Below, piece after piece: positions 8,447-17,179 of a stretch of DNA of 64,000 bases. Location of the stretch: NCBI GenBank assembly GCA_047601185.1, contig JASGJS010000001.1, positions 620,001 through 684,000 of the forward strand. Direction: 5' to 3'. The first letter of the stretch is position 1, and every line of letters begins with the position of its first letter. A model generated the notes under the pieces. That model did no database searches, had not been told where the DNA came from, and was given only the letters and a program-made list of their open reading frames with translations. The stretch is from JASGJS01 sp047601185 (GTDB lineage: Bacteria > Pseudomonadota > Gammaproteobacteria > JAURND01). The position numbers were made by a program, and so were the translations under genes.

Positions 8447-9223
8447 CTATTCTTTTAAGCATCCTAAATAAGCCTGCCACCCCGTTTTGCGATAATGGCT
8501 TGCCGTAGCGGCAGGATCTGGTGCGGCATAGATTCCTCGCCCCACAATCATCACATCTGTACCCCGTTGGAAGGCGGATTCAGGAGAAGTATATTGTTGG
8601 CCAAGTGCATCGCCTTGTTGTGAGAGGTGGATACCGGGTGTGAAATAAATCCAAGCAGGATTATCATTTAATCGATGTTGCGAGACAAAACCCATCACAA
8701 AATCAGGATAATTTTCCGCCATGGCTAATGTTTTTTGGGTATAGCTCGCATCAATTAAATTATCTTTAGCGCTCATTTCGGCTAATAATAATAAGGCATT
8801 GGCGGTGTTTTGCGCCCCGGCTTTTAAACCTTCGACCACACCAGGGCCGGGCAGAGGGTGTGCATTGGTGATAGCTGCCCACTGCGCAATTCGATAAATC
8901 CCTTGGGTATATTGCAATTGCACAGTATGGCCAATATCCGCGAATTTTCGATCTTCAAAAATCAAGAATTGGTATTCGCGGGCTAAAGCTTGCAGCGCAT
9001 CAATAAAATCGTGAGAAAAGTCTTCAATAATATCGATATGCGTCTTAAAAACACAAATCTCGGGGCCCACTTGTTCTGCCAGCTTCAGCACTTGCTCGGC
9101 TTTAATTAAATCGGCCGAGACACTTAAGTTGCTTTGCTTTTCTGTCATCCAGCCGAGCAATTGTTTGGCAGTGGGATTTTGGCAGAAAGCGATTCTGTCA
9201 GAGTAGGGGAGTCGAGCCACCAT
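8447..9223 (-). CDS. pyrF: Orotidine 5'-phosphate decarboxylase, eukaryotic-like type
   Basis: OMP decarboxylase makes UMP in the last step of pyrimidine synthesis. The catalytic set is visible: K60 in VFKTHIDI, then D91, K93 and D96 in FEDRKFADIGHT. That last motif and the 258-residue length are those of the decarboxylase half of eukaryotic UMP synthase and yeast Ura3, not of the shorter E. coli PyrF (which has DLKFHDIP). It probably follows the HTH regulator 5 bp upstream in one transcript. Confidence 0.9.
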   Translation of the reverse strand: MVARLPYSDRIAFCQNPTAKQLLGWMTEKQSNLSVSADLIKAEQVLKLAEQVGPEICVFKTHIDIIEDFSHDFIDALQALAREYQFLIFEDRKFADIGHTVQLQYTQGIYRIAQWAAITNAHPLPGPGVVEGLKAGAQNTANALLLLAEMSAKDNLIDASYTQKTLAMAENYPDFVMGFVSQHRLNDNPAWIYFTPGIHLSQQGDALGQQYTSPESAFQRGTDVMIVGRGIYAAPDPAATASHYRKTGWQAYLGCLKE

Positions 9224-9228
9224 AACCT

Positions 9229-9918
9229 TTATTCAGGATCGTGACGACGATGCCAGATCACCGGCGCGGCGCTAATTAGGCGCACATCATATAGCGTCGG
9301 CGTCTTTACCGTGGTGTCTGGGTTGGTGCAAACCAGTGTATATGTATCAGGTGATGCTCCTGCTTTTAATCGGCGCAACAAGAATTCATTGTTGACGGTT
9401 TCGATAATGCAGTCATGGCCGATCAATTGATGGATCATTTCCCCCATACGGCGTTTGCCACCGACATAATCGTTAGTACAATAGTAGGGCGCCATTCCAT
9501 CATCGGTAATTAAATAATCAATCACCCCTGGATTTAACTCTCTAAAAGTTAACAATTCTTTGATGATCGCCTTGTCTTCAGGTAAAGCATTGTAAGCGTT
9601 ATTGGTATCGAGAGGTTCTGAAGTGCTCAGGTTAGTGGGTTGTGGCGGAACCCCAATGCCATATAATAACCAATCCGAGGTACAGAATATCCCTTCTTGT
9701 CTTAAAATGGGGATGACCCGCTGCACACCGCGTTCCGTCAGGCCCCCTGCTTTAGCAGCTTCCCAAGATTGAATGGTGCTCGCACTGATATTGTACTTTT
9801 GTTCTAACCCATTACGCGTTAGCCCAGCCATTAAGCGCACCGTTTTTAAACGTTTGCCGCGCGCTAAAGCACTTGACATGGGATCCGCATTTTTTGCCCT
9901 GGAAGATTTATTTGCCAT
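9229..9918 (-). CDS. HTH transcriptional regulator with S24-like C-terminal domain
   Basis: A 229-residue protein. Residues about 17-60 (RGKRLKTVRLMAGLTRNGLE...SASTIQSWEAAK) form an XRE-type helix-turn-helix. The C-terminal 100 residues (DDGMAPYYCTNDYVGG...DCIIETVNNEFLLRRL) resemble the LexA/CI S24 fold, but glycine replaces the nucleophilic serine, so self-cleavage is unlikely. It lies 5 bp upstream of pyrF. A role in controlling pyrF or itself is inference; no operator was identified. Confidence 0.7.
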   Translation of the reverse strand: MANKSSRAKNADPMSSALARGKRLKTVRLMAGLTRNGLEQKYNISASTIQSWEAAKAGGLTERGVQRVIPILRQEGIFCTSDWLLYGIGVPPQPTNLSTSEPLDTNNAYNALPEDKAIIKELLTFRELNPGVIDYLITDDGMAPYYCTNDYVGGKRRMGEMIHQLIGHDCIIETVNNEFLLRRLKAGASPDTYTLVCTNPDTTVKTPTLYDVRLISAAPVIWHRRHDPE

Positions 9919-10198
9919 ATTTTACTCAGTTCGGAGTTCAAGTAATAGATTTTATTCCAAAAAACGCATAAAATAATTTACTTTTTAAATTACTTATACG
10001 AAAAAGCCCTCTGCAAAGCGCGTTGCACTAGCCAACAGACGGTTTTGAAAATAGAATCATAACATAATTTTCATAAATAGCTAAAAGAAGTGAAATTAGT
10101 GATTTTTTATAACGATTCAGTACCAAGTTATACATGGCACCAGACTCTAAGGGTCAGTTAAAAGTGTCTCTGATTAGTACAACAGGAACTCATAAACT

Positions 10199-12529
10199 TT
10201 GATTAAATTTTTCCGATATATTGCCCGACATACCATTATGACCATTTTCAGCTTGCTGTTCAGTTTGCTGATCGTCGCCTGTTGTATTTATTTTTATATG
10301 GTATTTAAACTACCCGATGTCGCCAGTTTAAACGACATTCCTTTACAAGTGCCGTTGCGAATTTATAGCAGCGATGGTGCTTTAATTGGTGAATATGGCG
10401 CGATGCGTCGAATTCCCGTGAGTCTGGCACAAATTCCAAAACCCTTGGTCGCAGGCGTCATTGCTACCGAAGATCAACGCTTTTTTGAGCATTCGGGCGT
10501 CGATTTTTGGGGGATTTTAAGAGCGGGGCGCGAATTATTATTGACGGGTCAGAAGAGTCAAGGGGCTAGCACCATCACTATGCAGGTGGCTCGAAATTTC
10601 TTCCTGACGCCTGAAAAAACCTACTCTCGAAAAATTAACGAAATTTTGCTCGCGCTGAAAATCAATAGCACTTTCAGTAAAGAGAAAATCCTAGAACTCT
10701 ATTTAAATCGCATTTATTTAGGGCAAAGAGCTTATGGCGTTTCAGCCGCAGCCGAAATTTATTATGGCAAAACCCTCGATCAGCTCACTTTAGGGGAAAT
10801 GGCGATGATTGCTGGATTGCCGCAATCTCCCTCTAAAGTGAATCCCATTAGTAGTCCGGCGGCAGCGAAAGACAGGCGCGACCATGTTTTAGAGCGGATG
10901 TTAGAGCTGGGATATATTAACCAGGCGGCTTATCAACAAGCGATCGATGAACCAATTGCCACGTATTATCATGGTGCGCCAATTACGTTACAAGCCCCAC
11001 ATATGGCGGAAATGGTTCGTAATGTGCTCTATCAGCAATTTGGAGATCGGGCTTATACCAGTGGAATGCAGGTTTATACCACCCTCAATAGCAAACTACA
11101 GAACGCTGCCAATACCGCATTATTAAATGGTTTAGTTAATTATGAGCGTCGCCATAAAGCCTACCGTGGTCCAGAAAAAAATTTAGGCCCGTTGCCTAAA
11201 CATTTGTCCAGTTGGCAGGCACAATTGAGCGATTTTACCAGCGATACCAGTTTAATGCCTGCGATAGTCACCGCTGTGAGCGACCGTTCACTGAAAGCAA
11301 TGCTGATTAATGGGGGAATTATCACCTTAGATTGGCCAGGCTTAGCTTGGACGCGGCGAGCAGATGCTTATCATATTGCGAGAGTAGGTGATGTGATACG
11401 GGTTGTCCAGCAAGATACAACTTGGCAATTGACCCAAATTCCTAAAGTAGAAGGCAGTATTGTCGCACTTGATCCTGATAATGGGGCAATTTTAGCTCTA
11501 AACGGCGGGTTAACTTCCGCGGAAATGGGGCTTAATCGGGCGGTGCAAGCCAGTCGTCAACCGGGCTCGAGCTTTAAACCGTTTATTTATGCAGCGGCCT
11601 TAGCCAGAGGGTTCACGTTAGCAACAGTCATTGATGACGCGCCGATTGCCATTAATGATACCGGTGATCCCAATAATTTGTGGCGCCCTGATAACGATGA
11701 CGGAATTTTTCATGGCCCAACGCGATTAAGACTGGGATTAGTCCATTCTTATAATGTACTAACGGTACGTTTACTGCAAATGATGGGCGTTCGTTATGCG
11801 GTAGATTATGTCAGTCAGTTTGGGTTCGACCGAAAGAGTTTGCCGCCCTCTTTATCGCTGGCTTTAGGCACGGCGCAAGTCACGCCTTTACAGGAAGCAG
11901 TCGGTTACGCCGTGTTAGCCAATGGTGGCTATAAAATCACCCCATATTTTATCGAGCAAATCAAAACCCCAGAAGGGAAAGTGGTTTATCAAGCGCACCC
12001 CCCTACGGCGCCCACCGAAAGGGATCCCACCCCCAGCATTGCTGCACCCAGAGTGATCGATGCTAATGTGGCTTACTTAATCACCAATGTGATGCAAGAC
12101 GTGATTAAGCGTGGCACTGGCTCAGGGGCTCTTGTGCTCAAGCGTGAAGATTTGGCGGGTAAAACCGGCACAACTCAACGAGGTGTTGATGCTTGGTTTT
12201 CAGGATTTAATCATAAAATGCTGGCAACAGTATGGGTAGGCTACGATCAACCCAAACCACTGAATGAACACGGTGCTCAAGCCGCTCTACCCGTTTGGAT
12301 CGACTTTATGCGCGTCGCATTAGATGGCACCCCGGAATCCAGCCTAAAGCCCCCAGATGATATTGTTGCGGCACGCATTGACCCTGAATCTGGTCTGCTT
12401 GCAGATCCCCAACAAGAAGGCACGATTTTTGAATTATTCCAAGCCAATCATTTGCCACCCGAAGCGGGGACGATGGACCAAGAAGAGTTACAAGAGGAAC
12501 AGCAAGAAGTGAATCAAGGGACGTATTAA
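10199..12529 (+). CDS. mrcA: Penicillin-binding protein 1A (bifunctional murein synthase)
   Basis: A class A PBP, inner-membrane anchored and facing the periplasm, that polymerises glycan strands and cross-links them. Domains in order: cytoplasmic tail and membrane helix (about 10-36), glycosyltransferase GT51 with catalytic E91 in ATEDQRFFEH, an OB-like insert (about 330-420), and transpeptidase with S457-x-x-K460, SYN (517-519) and KTG (655-657). The 776-residue length fits PBP1A. The start is a TTG with AGGAACT upstream; the next ATG (10237) would remove the basic N-terminus before the membrane helix. The acidic C-terminal tail is rich in Glu and Gln. No pil genes lie next to it, unlike in many gammaproteobacteria. 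Confidence 0.93.
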   Translation: MIKFFRYIARHTIMTIFSLLFSLLIVACCIYFYMVFKLPDVASLNDIPLQVPLRIYSSDGALIGEYGAMRRIPVSLAQIPKPLVAGVIATEDQRFFEHSGVDFWGILRAGRELLLTGQKSQGASTITMQVARNFFLTPEKTYSRKINEILLALKINSTFSKEKILELYLNRIYLGQRAYGVSAAAEIYYGKTLDQLTLGEMAMIAGLPQSPSKVNPISSPAAAKDRRDHVLERMLELGYINQAAYQQAIDEPIATYYHGAPITLQAPHMAEMVRNVLYQQFGDRAYTSGMQVYTTLNSKLQNAANTALLNGLVNYERRHKAYRGPEKNLGPLPKHLSSWQAQLSDFTSDTSLMPAIVTAVSDRSLKAMLINGGIITLDWPGLAWTRRADAYHIARVGDVIRVVQQDTTWQLTQIPKVEGSIVALDPDNGAILALNGGLTSAEMGLNRAVQASRQPGSSFKPFIYAAALARGFTLATVIDDAPIAINDTGDPNNLWRPDNDDGIFHGPTRLRLGLVHSYNVLTVRLLQMMGVRYAVDYVSQFGFDRKSLPPSLSLALGTAQVTPLQEAVGYAVLANGGYKITPYFIEQIKTPEGKVVYQAHPPTAPTERDPTPSIAAPRVIDANVAYLITNVMQDVIKRGTGSGALVLKREDLAGKTGTTQRGVDAWFSGFNHKMLATVWVGYDQPKPLNEHGAQAALPVWIDFMRVALDGTPESSLKPPDDIVAARIDPESGLLADPQQEGTIFELFQANHLPPEAGTMDQEELQEEQQEVNQGTY

Positions 12530-12572
12530 GAAAAGGGGCAGTGTTTTGAGTTTTGATAAGATTTGTAAAGAG

Positions 12573-12590
12573 GTTAACGCATATGTTAAC
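12573..12590. promoter_or_regulatory. Candidate operator of the HigBA-type locus
   Basis: GTTAACGCATATGTTAAC is an 18-bp inverted repeat with two GTTAAC half-sites. It ends 8 bp before the toxin start codon, covering the ribosome-binding region. Such placement is typical of autoregulation by the XRE antitoxin of a toxin-first pair. Confidence 0.55.
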
Positions 12591-12598
12591 ATGACACA

Positions 12599-12955
12599 AT
12601 GACAACAATAACTTTTTTTCGATTAAATTCTGGAGAATGCCCTGTAGAGGATTTTCTCGATAGCTTATCAAGTCGAGAGGCCCAAAAAGTCATATGGGTC
12701 ATGCAGTTAATAGAGGATTTAGAGAAAATACCTACCCAGTACTTTAAAAAGTTAGTGAATACGGCAGATATTTGGGAGATTCGTATTCAATTAGGGTCTG
12801 ATATTTTCAGAATATTGGGATTTTTTAAGACTAAAGCGGAATTTTTGGCAACAAATGGATTTAGAAAGAAAACTCAAAAGACACCATCAAAGGAAATTAT
12901 TTTGGCAGAGAAGAGAAAGGTTTTATATTTAAATCGAGAGAGAGATTCTTTATGA
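12599..12955 (+). CDS. RelE/HigB-like toxin (phage Gp49-like family)
   Basis: A 118-residue protein of the Gp49/HigB family of ribosome-dependent mRNA interferases. The N-terminus (FFRLNSGECPVEDFLDSL) and the centre (KLVNTADIWEIRIQLGSDIFRILGFF) match the family, as does the basic FRKKTQKTPSKEIILAEKR stretch. It overlaps the next gene by ATGA, giving the reversed toxin-first order typical of higBA. An 18-bp palindrome lies just upstream. Confidence 0.85.
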   Translation: MTTITFFRLNSGECPVEDFLDSLSSREAQKVIWVMQLIEDLEKIPTQYFKKLVNTADIWEIRIQLGSDIFRILGFFKTKAEFLATNGFRKKTQKTPSKEIILAEKRKVLYLNRERDSL

Positions 12956-13227
12956 GTGATTTGAGACGGTACATCAATAAACGGAAAAAAAAAGATGCTG
13001 TTTTTGCCGAAGGTTTTGATGAGGGATACGCTGATTTTAAAATCGGTCTACTGGTGCGACACTTAAGGAAAAAAGCTGGACTGACACAACTCGAGTTGGC
13101 GGAAAAGCTTCACACACAGAAGTCTGCCATTTCTCGTATTGAAAATCAATCGGAAGATATTCGAATTTCTACATTATTTAAGATAGCAGCAGCATTAGGT
13201 AGACATATAGACATTCACATTAGTTAA
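12952..13227 (+). CDS. HigA-like XRE-family antitoxin
   Basis: A 91-residue DNA-binding antitoxin. The second half is a clear helix-turn-helix (LRKKAGLTQLELAEKLHTQKS followed by AISRIENQSEDIRI), and the N-terminal 30 residues are a basic/acidic extension. It is translationally coupled to the toxin through the ATGA overlap. It is expected to bind the toxin and the palindrome at 12573-12590. Confidence 0.87.
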   Translation: MSDLRRYINKRKKKDAVFAEGFDEGYADFKIGLLVRHLRKKAGLTQLELAEKLHTQKSAISRIENQSEDIRISTLFKIAAALGRHIDIHIS

Positions 13228-13280
13228 TTTTGTTGTATATGACAAGAAAATTTGAATCTTCATTAGGATATGAATGATTT

Positions 13281-14138
13281 ATGAAACGAAATTTAGATAA
13301 ACTCCCTAATGAGAAGCAGGTCGAGTTGGACAAGGTCGTTATACTGATTCAAGAAATGGCGCCTGTCGAAATGATTATCTTGTTTGGTAGTTATGCACGC
13401 AATGAGGGAGTAGAAGAAAAATATGATGAAGCGCATTATAAATATCAAAGCGATTTTGACATTTTAGTGATTGTTGAAACAAAAAGTGAGGCTCTACAAG
13501 GAAAGTTAGAGCGAGAAATAGAAGAAAAAGTTGAAAAATGTAATGAGATCAAAACACCAGTCTCTGTTATCGTGCATGATATCGATTTTATCAATAAGCG
13601 TTTAAGTAAGGCGCAATACTTTTTTACGGACATCAAGAAAGAAGGCGTTTTACTTTATGATTCTGGAAAATTTCAACTAAAAGAAGCTAGAGAGCTGTTG
13701 CCCGCAGAGCGAAAAAAGCTGGCCGAAGAAGATTTAAATTACTGGTTTAATCATGCTGAAGAATTTCTCATTGATTCTAAAAATGCTTTCGGTCGTGGCA
13801 GTCATTCAAAAGCTGCTTTTGAATTGCATCAGGTTGTAGAACGTTTATATAGTGGCATTCTGCTGGTATTTACACGCTACAAACCTAATACTCATGATTT
13901 GGGCATCTTAAGAAAGTTGACCAACTCTGTGGACGATCGTTTACTGCGTGTATTTCCTTTAGATAATCCAGAAAGTAAGCATTTGTTTAAATTGTTGAGA
14001 AAAGCCTACGTTGATGCTAGATACAAGCCTAGTTACGTCATAACTGACAGTGAACTATCACAATTATATCGTCAAGTGGATGAGTTGAAAAAAATAGGTG
14101 AATTAATTTGCCATGAAAAAATTAACAGGTTTGCGTAA
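13281..14138 (+). CDS. Nucleotidyltransferase (MNT)-HEPN fusion protein
   Basis: A 285-residue single chain joining two domains that are usually a toxin-antitoxin pair. N-terminal: minimal nucleotidyltransferase with GSYAR (36-40) and the metal-binding DFD (58-60). C-terminal: HEPN domain from about residue 150 (LNYWFNHAEEFLIDSKNAF...HQVVERLYSGILL) with the RNase-type motif R199-x5-H205 (RYKPNTH). In two-gene MNT/HEPN systems the MNT protein AMPylates and silences the HEPN RNase; a fused form could control itself in cis, which is inference. Similar fusions are known among bacterial nucleotidyltransferases. It lies 53 bp after the HigA-like gene and AGGA is 12 bp upstream of the start. Confidence 0.82.
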   Translation: MKRNLDKLPNEKQVELDKVVILIQEMAPVEMIILFGSYARNEGVEEKYDEAHYKYQSDFDILVIVETKSEALQGKLEREIEEKVEKCNEIKTPVSVIVHDIDFINKRLSKAQYFFTDIKKEGVLLYDSGKFQLKEARELLPAERKKLAEEDLNYWFNHAEEFLIDSKNAFGRGSHSKAAFELHQVVERLYSGILLVFTRYKPNTHDLGILRKLTNSVDDRLLRVFPLDNPESKHLFKLLRKAYVDARYKPSYVITDSELSQLYRQVDELKKIGELICHEKINRFA

Positions 14139-14163
14139 TTCATGTGTGGCTATAGCTCGTATC

Positions 14164-14277
14164 ATGCCTATAAAAGTAAAGTATAGGCGTCCCACACATA
14201 AAGAACTTCACGAATTGATTAAAAAGTTGTCTATACCTTCTGAGAAATATCTCAGGGAAGAACGTGATGAGCGATAG
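14164..14277 (+). pseudogene. Possible remnant: C-terminal piece of an antitoxin-like protein
   Basis: An open frame of 37 codons ends with LIKKLSIPSEKYLREERDER and a stop. Nearly the same ending (LSVPSEELIREERDER) is encoded at 15303-15359 beside a nuclease remnant. The shared acidic/basic tail looks like the end of a small antitoxin, but the DNA-binding part is missing here. The function is not established; it may be a relic or a very small gene. Confidence 0.3.
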
Positions 14278-14398
14278 ACATATCCTAACGTACAAAACTG
14301 TTGAGGCTTTCTCTCACTCTGATCTGTATGTAACAGAGTGAGAGCAGTAACTTTGTCAGTGAGCGCATCCTGAAGCTGTGGATATATTGCCATGAAGT

Positions 14399-14833
14399 CT
14401 ATTGAGCGCACCCTGTTGCGGTGAAGAGATTACCATTCAGCCCGCTGGGTAAGGCTGAGCCAATATTAACAGAAAATTCAGGAGAGGTTGTGGATGATTT
14501 TGAGACACTAATCCCACTATATTGGATCACTATTCCTGCAATTCCACTGGGACAGTTTTTTGAGCTTTGGTTATAAGTAAATCCGGCTGTTACGGTTCCC
14601 CATGGCGTTTTTGAATCATTGCTTGAAATCGTGTAAATAGCATTGCCGTTAGGTGGTATTGAACTGCAGTTGCCAGTGCATGCAATATGTGTCGCGCTGT
14701 TACTCGGCGTTACATTCTGTATCATGGTAACATTTAGACTTGCAGGATTATGGAAGGTAACAGTATAAGTGTTGGCTTGACTGGTCACTGCAATCAATAG
14801 CAGAGGAGTGACTAAAAATCCTATTTTTTTCAT
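14399..14833 (-). CDS. Secreted protein of unknown function
   Basis: A 144-residue protein with a clear signal peptide (MKKIGFLVTPLLLIAVTSQA, cleavage probably after QA). The mature part is rich in Ser, Thr and Asn and has four cysteines (C52, C56, C94, C142), suggesting a disulfide-stabilised beta-rich periplasmic or exported domain. I recognise no family. A usable ribosome-binding site (GGAGAACAG) precedes the start. It is alone on the minus strand inside a patch of toxin-antitoxin debris, so horizontal gain is plausible. Confidence 0.6.
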   Translation of the reverse strand: MKKIGFLVTPLLLIAVTSQANTYTVTFHNPASLNVTMIQNVTPSNSATHIACTGNCSSIPPNGNAIYTISSNDSKTPWGTVTAGFTYNQSSKNCPSGIAGIVIQYSGISVSKSSTTSPEFSVNIGSALPSGLNGNLFTATGCAQ

Positions 14834-14952
14834 TTCTGTTCTCCAAGATATGGTATTGTTCCCAGAAGCAGCTAGGTATTACGAAATATGAACGCTATTG
14901 CCATACTTGTCAATCAGTATGTTGTCAACAAATTAAACACCTAATACAATCC

Positions 14953-15171
14953 CATAATGACCTCTTAAGAAAACCTCACGATAATCCGACAATTGGGCTT
15001 TTATTATGCAGAAAACACAATAAACTTGTTGCCGAATATTCTCTGAAACGTACTGATGGCGCTATTGGGATTGCTGAATATCGCTCGCACAAATTACCAA
15101 AAGAATTGAAAGAAAGCCTTCCTGACCCTGATATACTAGAAGCTAAGCTTGCTGAAAAAATGGAACCTTGA
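14953..15171 (+). pseudogene. Remnant of a DUF1016 (PDDEXK, YhcG-type) nuclease
   Basis: Without any start codon, the plus strand reads HNDLLRKPHDNPTIGLLLCR, then KHNKLVAEYSL, IGIAEYRSHKLPKELKESLP and a TGA. This is the C-terminal end of DUF1016 proteins, restriction-like nucleases that normally have about 350 residues. The 73 residues kept include the conserved NPTIGLLLC and LPxELxxSLP words. Everything upstream is missing, so it is a relic. It lies in the 535-bp gap between the secreted protein and ubiA. Confidence 0.7.
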
Positions 15172-15359
15172 GATCTCTTAAATGGTCAATATAAAATCAC
15201 TCGTGCGGCGATCAAAACAACGGAGCGGAAAGAAGAGTTGAGTGAAACATCTCTAGAAAAACTTAAAAAAGACGAAGGAAAGCGTGAGCTTCGCGGTTTG
15301 ATTAAGAGCTGTCTGTACCTTCTGAGGAATTAATTAGAGAAGAGCGTGATGAACGATAA
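15172..15359 (+). pseudogene. Remnant of an antitoxin-like small gene, frameshifted
   Basis: The DNA after the DUF1016 relic can be read as RAAIKTTERKEELSETSLEK, KDEGKRELRGLIK, and then, after a one-base shift near 15302, ELSVPSEELIREERDER and stop. The last 17 residues match the end of the 14164-14277 frame. Together they suggest two copies of one decayed antitoxin-like gene about 1.1 kb apart. Very tentative. Confidence 0.3.
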
Positions 15360-15368
15360 TATATTACT

Positions 15369-16211
15369 TTAAACAGCCGAAACAATTCCTACCCAAATCA
15401 AAAACCCCACCCAATGGCTCAGTCGAAAAGCTTTAAAACAGCGCGCGCGGGTTCGATCTTTTGCTAAATAATGTAAGTAACTCATCATGGCTACAGCAGC
15501 GCCAACGCCTACATAGTAAGGCCAATGCAATGGATACCATAATCCCGCGGCGATGAATAATAAGATCATAACGCTGTGTAATACAGCAATCACTGTAAGA
15601 TCTCGGGGCCCTAATAAAATTGCTAGCGATTTGACGCCTGCATTAACATCTTCGGGCCGATCCGCCATTGCATAAAAAGTATCGTAGGCGATTGGCCAGA
15701 GGCAGGCGATAGCGAACCATAGCCAGGCGTGCCAGGGGACATAACCCAAAGTCGCAGCAAACGCCATCGGAACACCCCAACTATAAGCTAATCCTAGAAT
15801 CAGTTGAGGTAAATGGGTAATCCGCTTGAAAAAAGGGTAACTGATCAGTAATACGACCGCGGGCAAGGCTAGCCAGCGTGTTAAGGTATTCACCCATAAT
15901 AATAAACTGGCTGCTAACAGGCCTAACACAACAAATAAGGCCCATGCTTGATTTAACGATAATACACCGGCCGCTAAAGGCCGAAGTTGTGTGCGTTTGA
16001 TCTGAGCATCAAACTCATAGTCGGCGATATCGTTAATGACACAGCCTGCAGAACGGGTGAGGATGACGCCTAAGACAAAAACCAGCAATAAGCCAAGCGG
16101 TGGTAATCCCCGATTGGCGAGCCATAAGGCCCACAAAGTGGGCCAGAGTAACAGTAAAATACCAATGGGTTTATCGAGCCGCATCAGCTGGAGGTAAGGA
16201 TATAAGCGCAT
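15369..16211 (-). CDS. ubiA: 4-hydroxybenzoate octaprenyltransferase
   Basis: UbiA is an inner-membrane prenyltransferase that attaches the polyprenyl tail to 4-hydroxybenzoate in ubiquinone synthesis. The 280-residue protein has about eight membrane helices and both aspartate-rich motifs: NDIADYEFDAQIKRTQLRPL (first) and YDTFYAMADRPEDVNAGVKS (second). It follows the DoxX gene with a 3-bp gap on the minus strand, so the two form an operon. Confidence 0.95.
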   Translation of the reverse strand: MRLYPYLQLMRLDKPIGILLLLWPTLWALWLANRGLPPLGLLLVFVLGVILTRSAGCVINDIADYEFDAQIKRTQLRPLAAGVLSLNQAWALFVVLGLLAASLLLWVNTLTRWLALPAVVLLISYPFFKRITHLPQLILGLAYSWGVPMAFAATLGYVPWHAWLWFAIACLWPIAYDTFYAMADRPEDVNAGVKSLAILLGPRDLTVIAVLHSVMILLFIAAGLWYPLHWPYYVGVGAAVAMMSYLHYLAKDRTRARCFKAFRLSHWVGFLIWVGIVSAV

Positions 16212-16214
16212 GGC

Positions 16215-16736
16215 TTAAGGATTGACCCCCAGTTTGTGGAATTTATGAGGACGGCTCGGGTTTTTAACCAAGCTGGCTTTAGGAGAAAACCGTTGCTGCA
16301 ACCAATAATCTAACGATATTTTACCTGAGCCGAAAAACATCAGCATCATGATTAATAAACCCCAATTTAAATGCTGTAATAAGCCTGGCAAGCCTGCTGT
16401 AGTCCATAAATAAGGATAGGAAGCTACAGCGATGGCATTATAAACAAACAGCACCACATAGATAAAACGCCCGCCTAATCCAAGCACAACCAATACCGGT
16501 AATAACAATTCAGCACCCGTCGCCAGGACTGCTGCCATCACAGGTGGTAATAAGGGCACCTGATATTCATAAGTAAATAAGGTTTCTGTGGTGACCCAAC
16601 TTTGAATTTTCACTAAACCGGCGGTGAAAAATATGTAAGCAATCCATACTCTAGCGGAAAATTGACCAAGAGGGGCCAAAAAATCTAATCCTTGATTCAA
16701 TAACTGCCTCAATCGACCTATTATTTGTATTATCAT
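16215..16736 (-). CDS. DoxX family membrane protein
   Basis: A 173-residue protein with four hydrophobic segments and the DoxX signature (ARVWIAYIFFTAGLVKIQSW near residue 30, AAVLATGAELLLPVLVVLGL near 75). DoxX proteins are poorly defined membrane proteins linked to redox and thiol stress. DoxX genes often accompany DUF692/DUF2063 bufferin operons; here it sits instead with ubiA, away from both bufferin loci of this window. The C-terminal tail is basic. Confidence 0.85.
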   Translation of the reverse strand: MIIQIIGRLRQLLNQGLDFLAPLGQFSARVWIAYIFFTAGLVKIQSWVTTETLFTYEYQVPLLPPVMAAVLATGAELLLPVLVVLGLGGRFIYVVLFVYNAIAVASYPYLWTTAGLPGLLQHLNWGLLIMMLMFFGSGKISLDYWLQQRFSPKASLVKNPSRPHKFHKLGVNP

Positions 16737-16894
16737 ACCTTCCTTCTCCTTCTACATTTCCTATGCTAATGTTCATTATCTTTGCGATCTACTCTCATTT
16801 TAGCATACCCTGAGAGGCTTGTCTTTCAGACCAAAAAAGTTGGCGAGGTTGCTATTCCATGATAGCCTAGCTCAATAATTTTAAGGAGTGAACT

Positions 16895-17179
16895 ATGGAA
16901 CATTTAATTGAAGCTGTTATTTCCGATAATTCAGAGGCATTGCGGGAACTATTATGGGCGGGGGCCAATCCCAATCAGGTCGAGGATTATGCCAATATCA
17001 CATTATTGCATTTCGCTGCACAACATAACGCTTTAAAGTGCGCTGAGGTGCTACTAAAAGCAGGGGCCGATGTGGAAGCGGAAACCGTTGACGGTATGAA
17101 TTGCGTCAATGTGGCATCATTGCACGCCCATGAAGACATGCTTTCGTTATTATGGCGCTATCGGGGGGCATTGCACTGA
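16895..17179 (+). CDS. Small ankyrin-repeat protein
   Basis: A 94-residue cytosolic protein made almost wholly of ankyrin repeats: residues about 5-33 (ISDNSEALRELLWAGANPN), 35-67 (NITLLHFAAQHNALKCAEVL, LKAGADVE) and 68-94 (DGMNCVNVASLHAHEDMLSL). No signal peptide or catalytic part. Ribosome-binding site AAGGAG lies 8 bp upstream. Its end overlaps the longest dapB reading frame. It binds an unknown protein partner; a short ankyrin protein need not be an exported effector. Confidence 0.85.
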   Translation: MEHLIEAVISDNSEALRELLWAGANPNQVEDYANITLLHFAAQHNALKCAEVLLKAGADVEAETVDGMNCVNVASLHAHEDMLSLLWRYRGALH

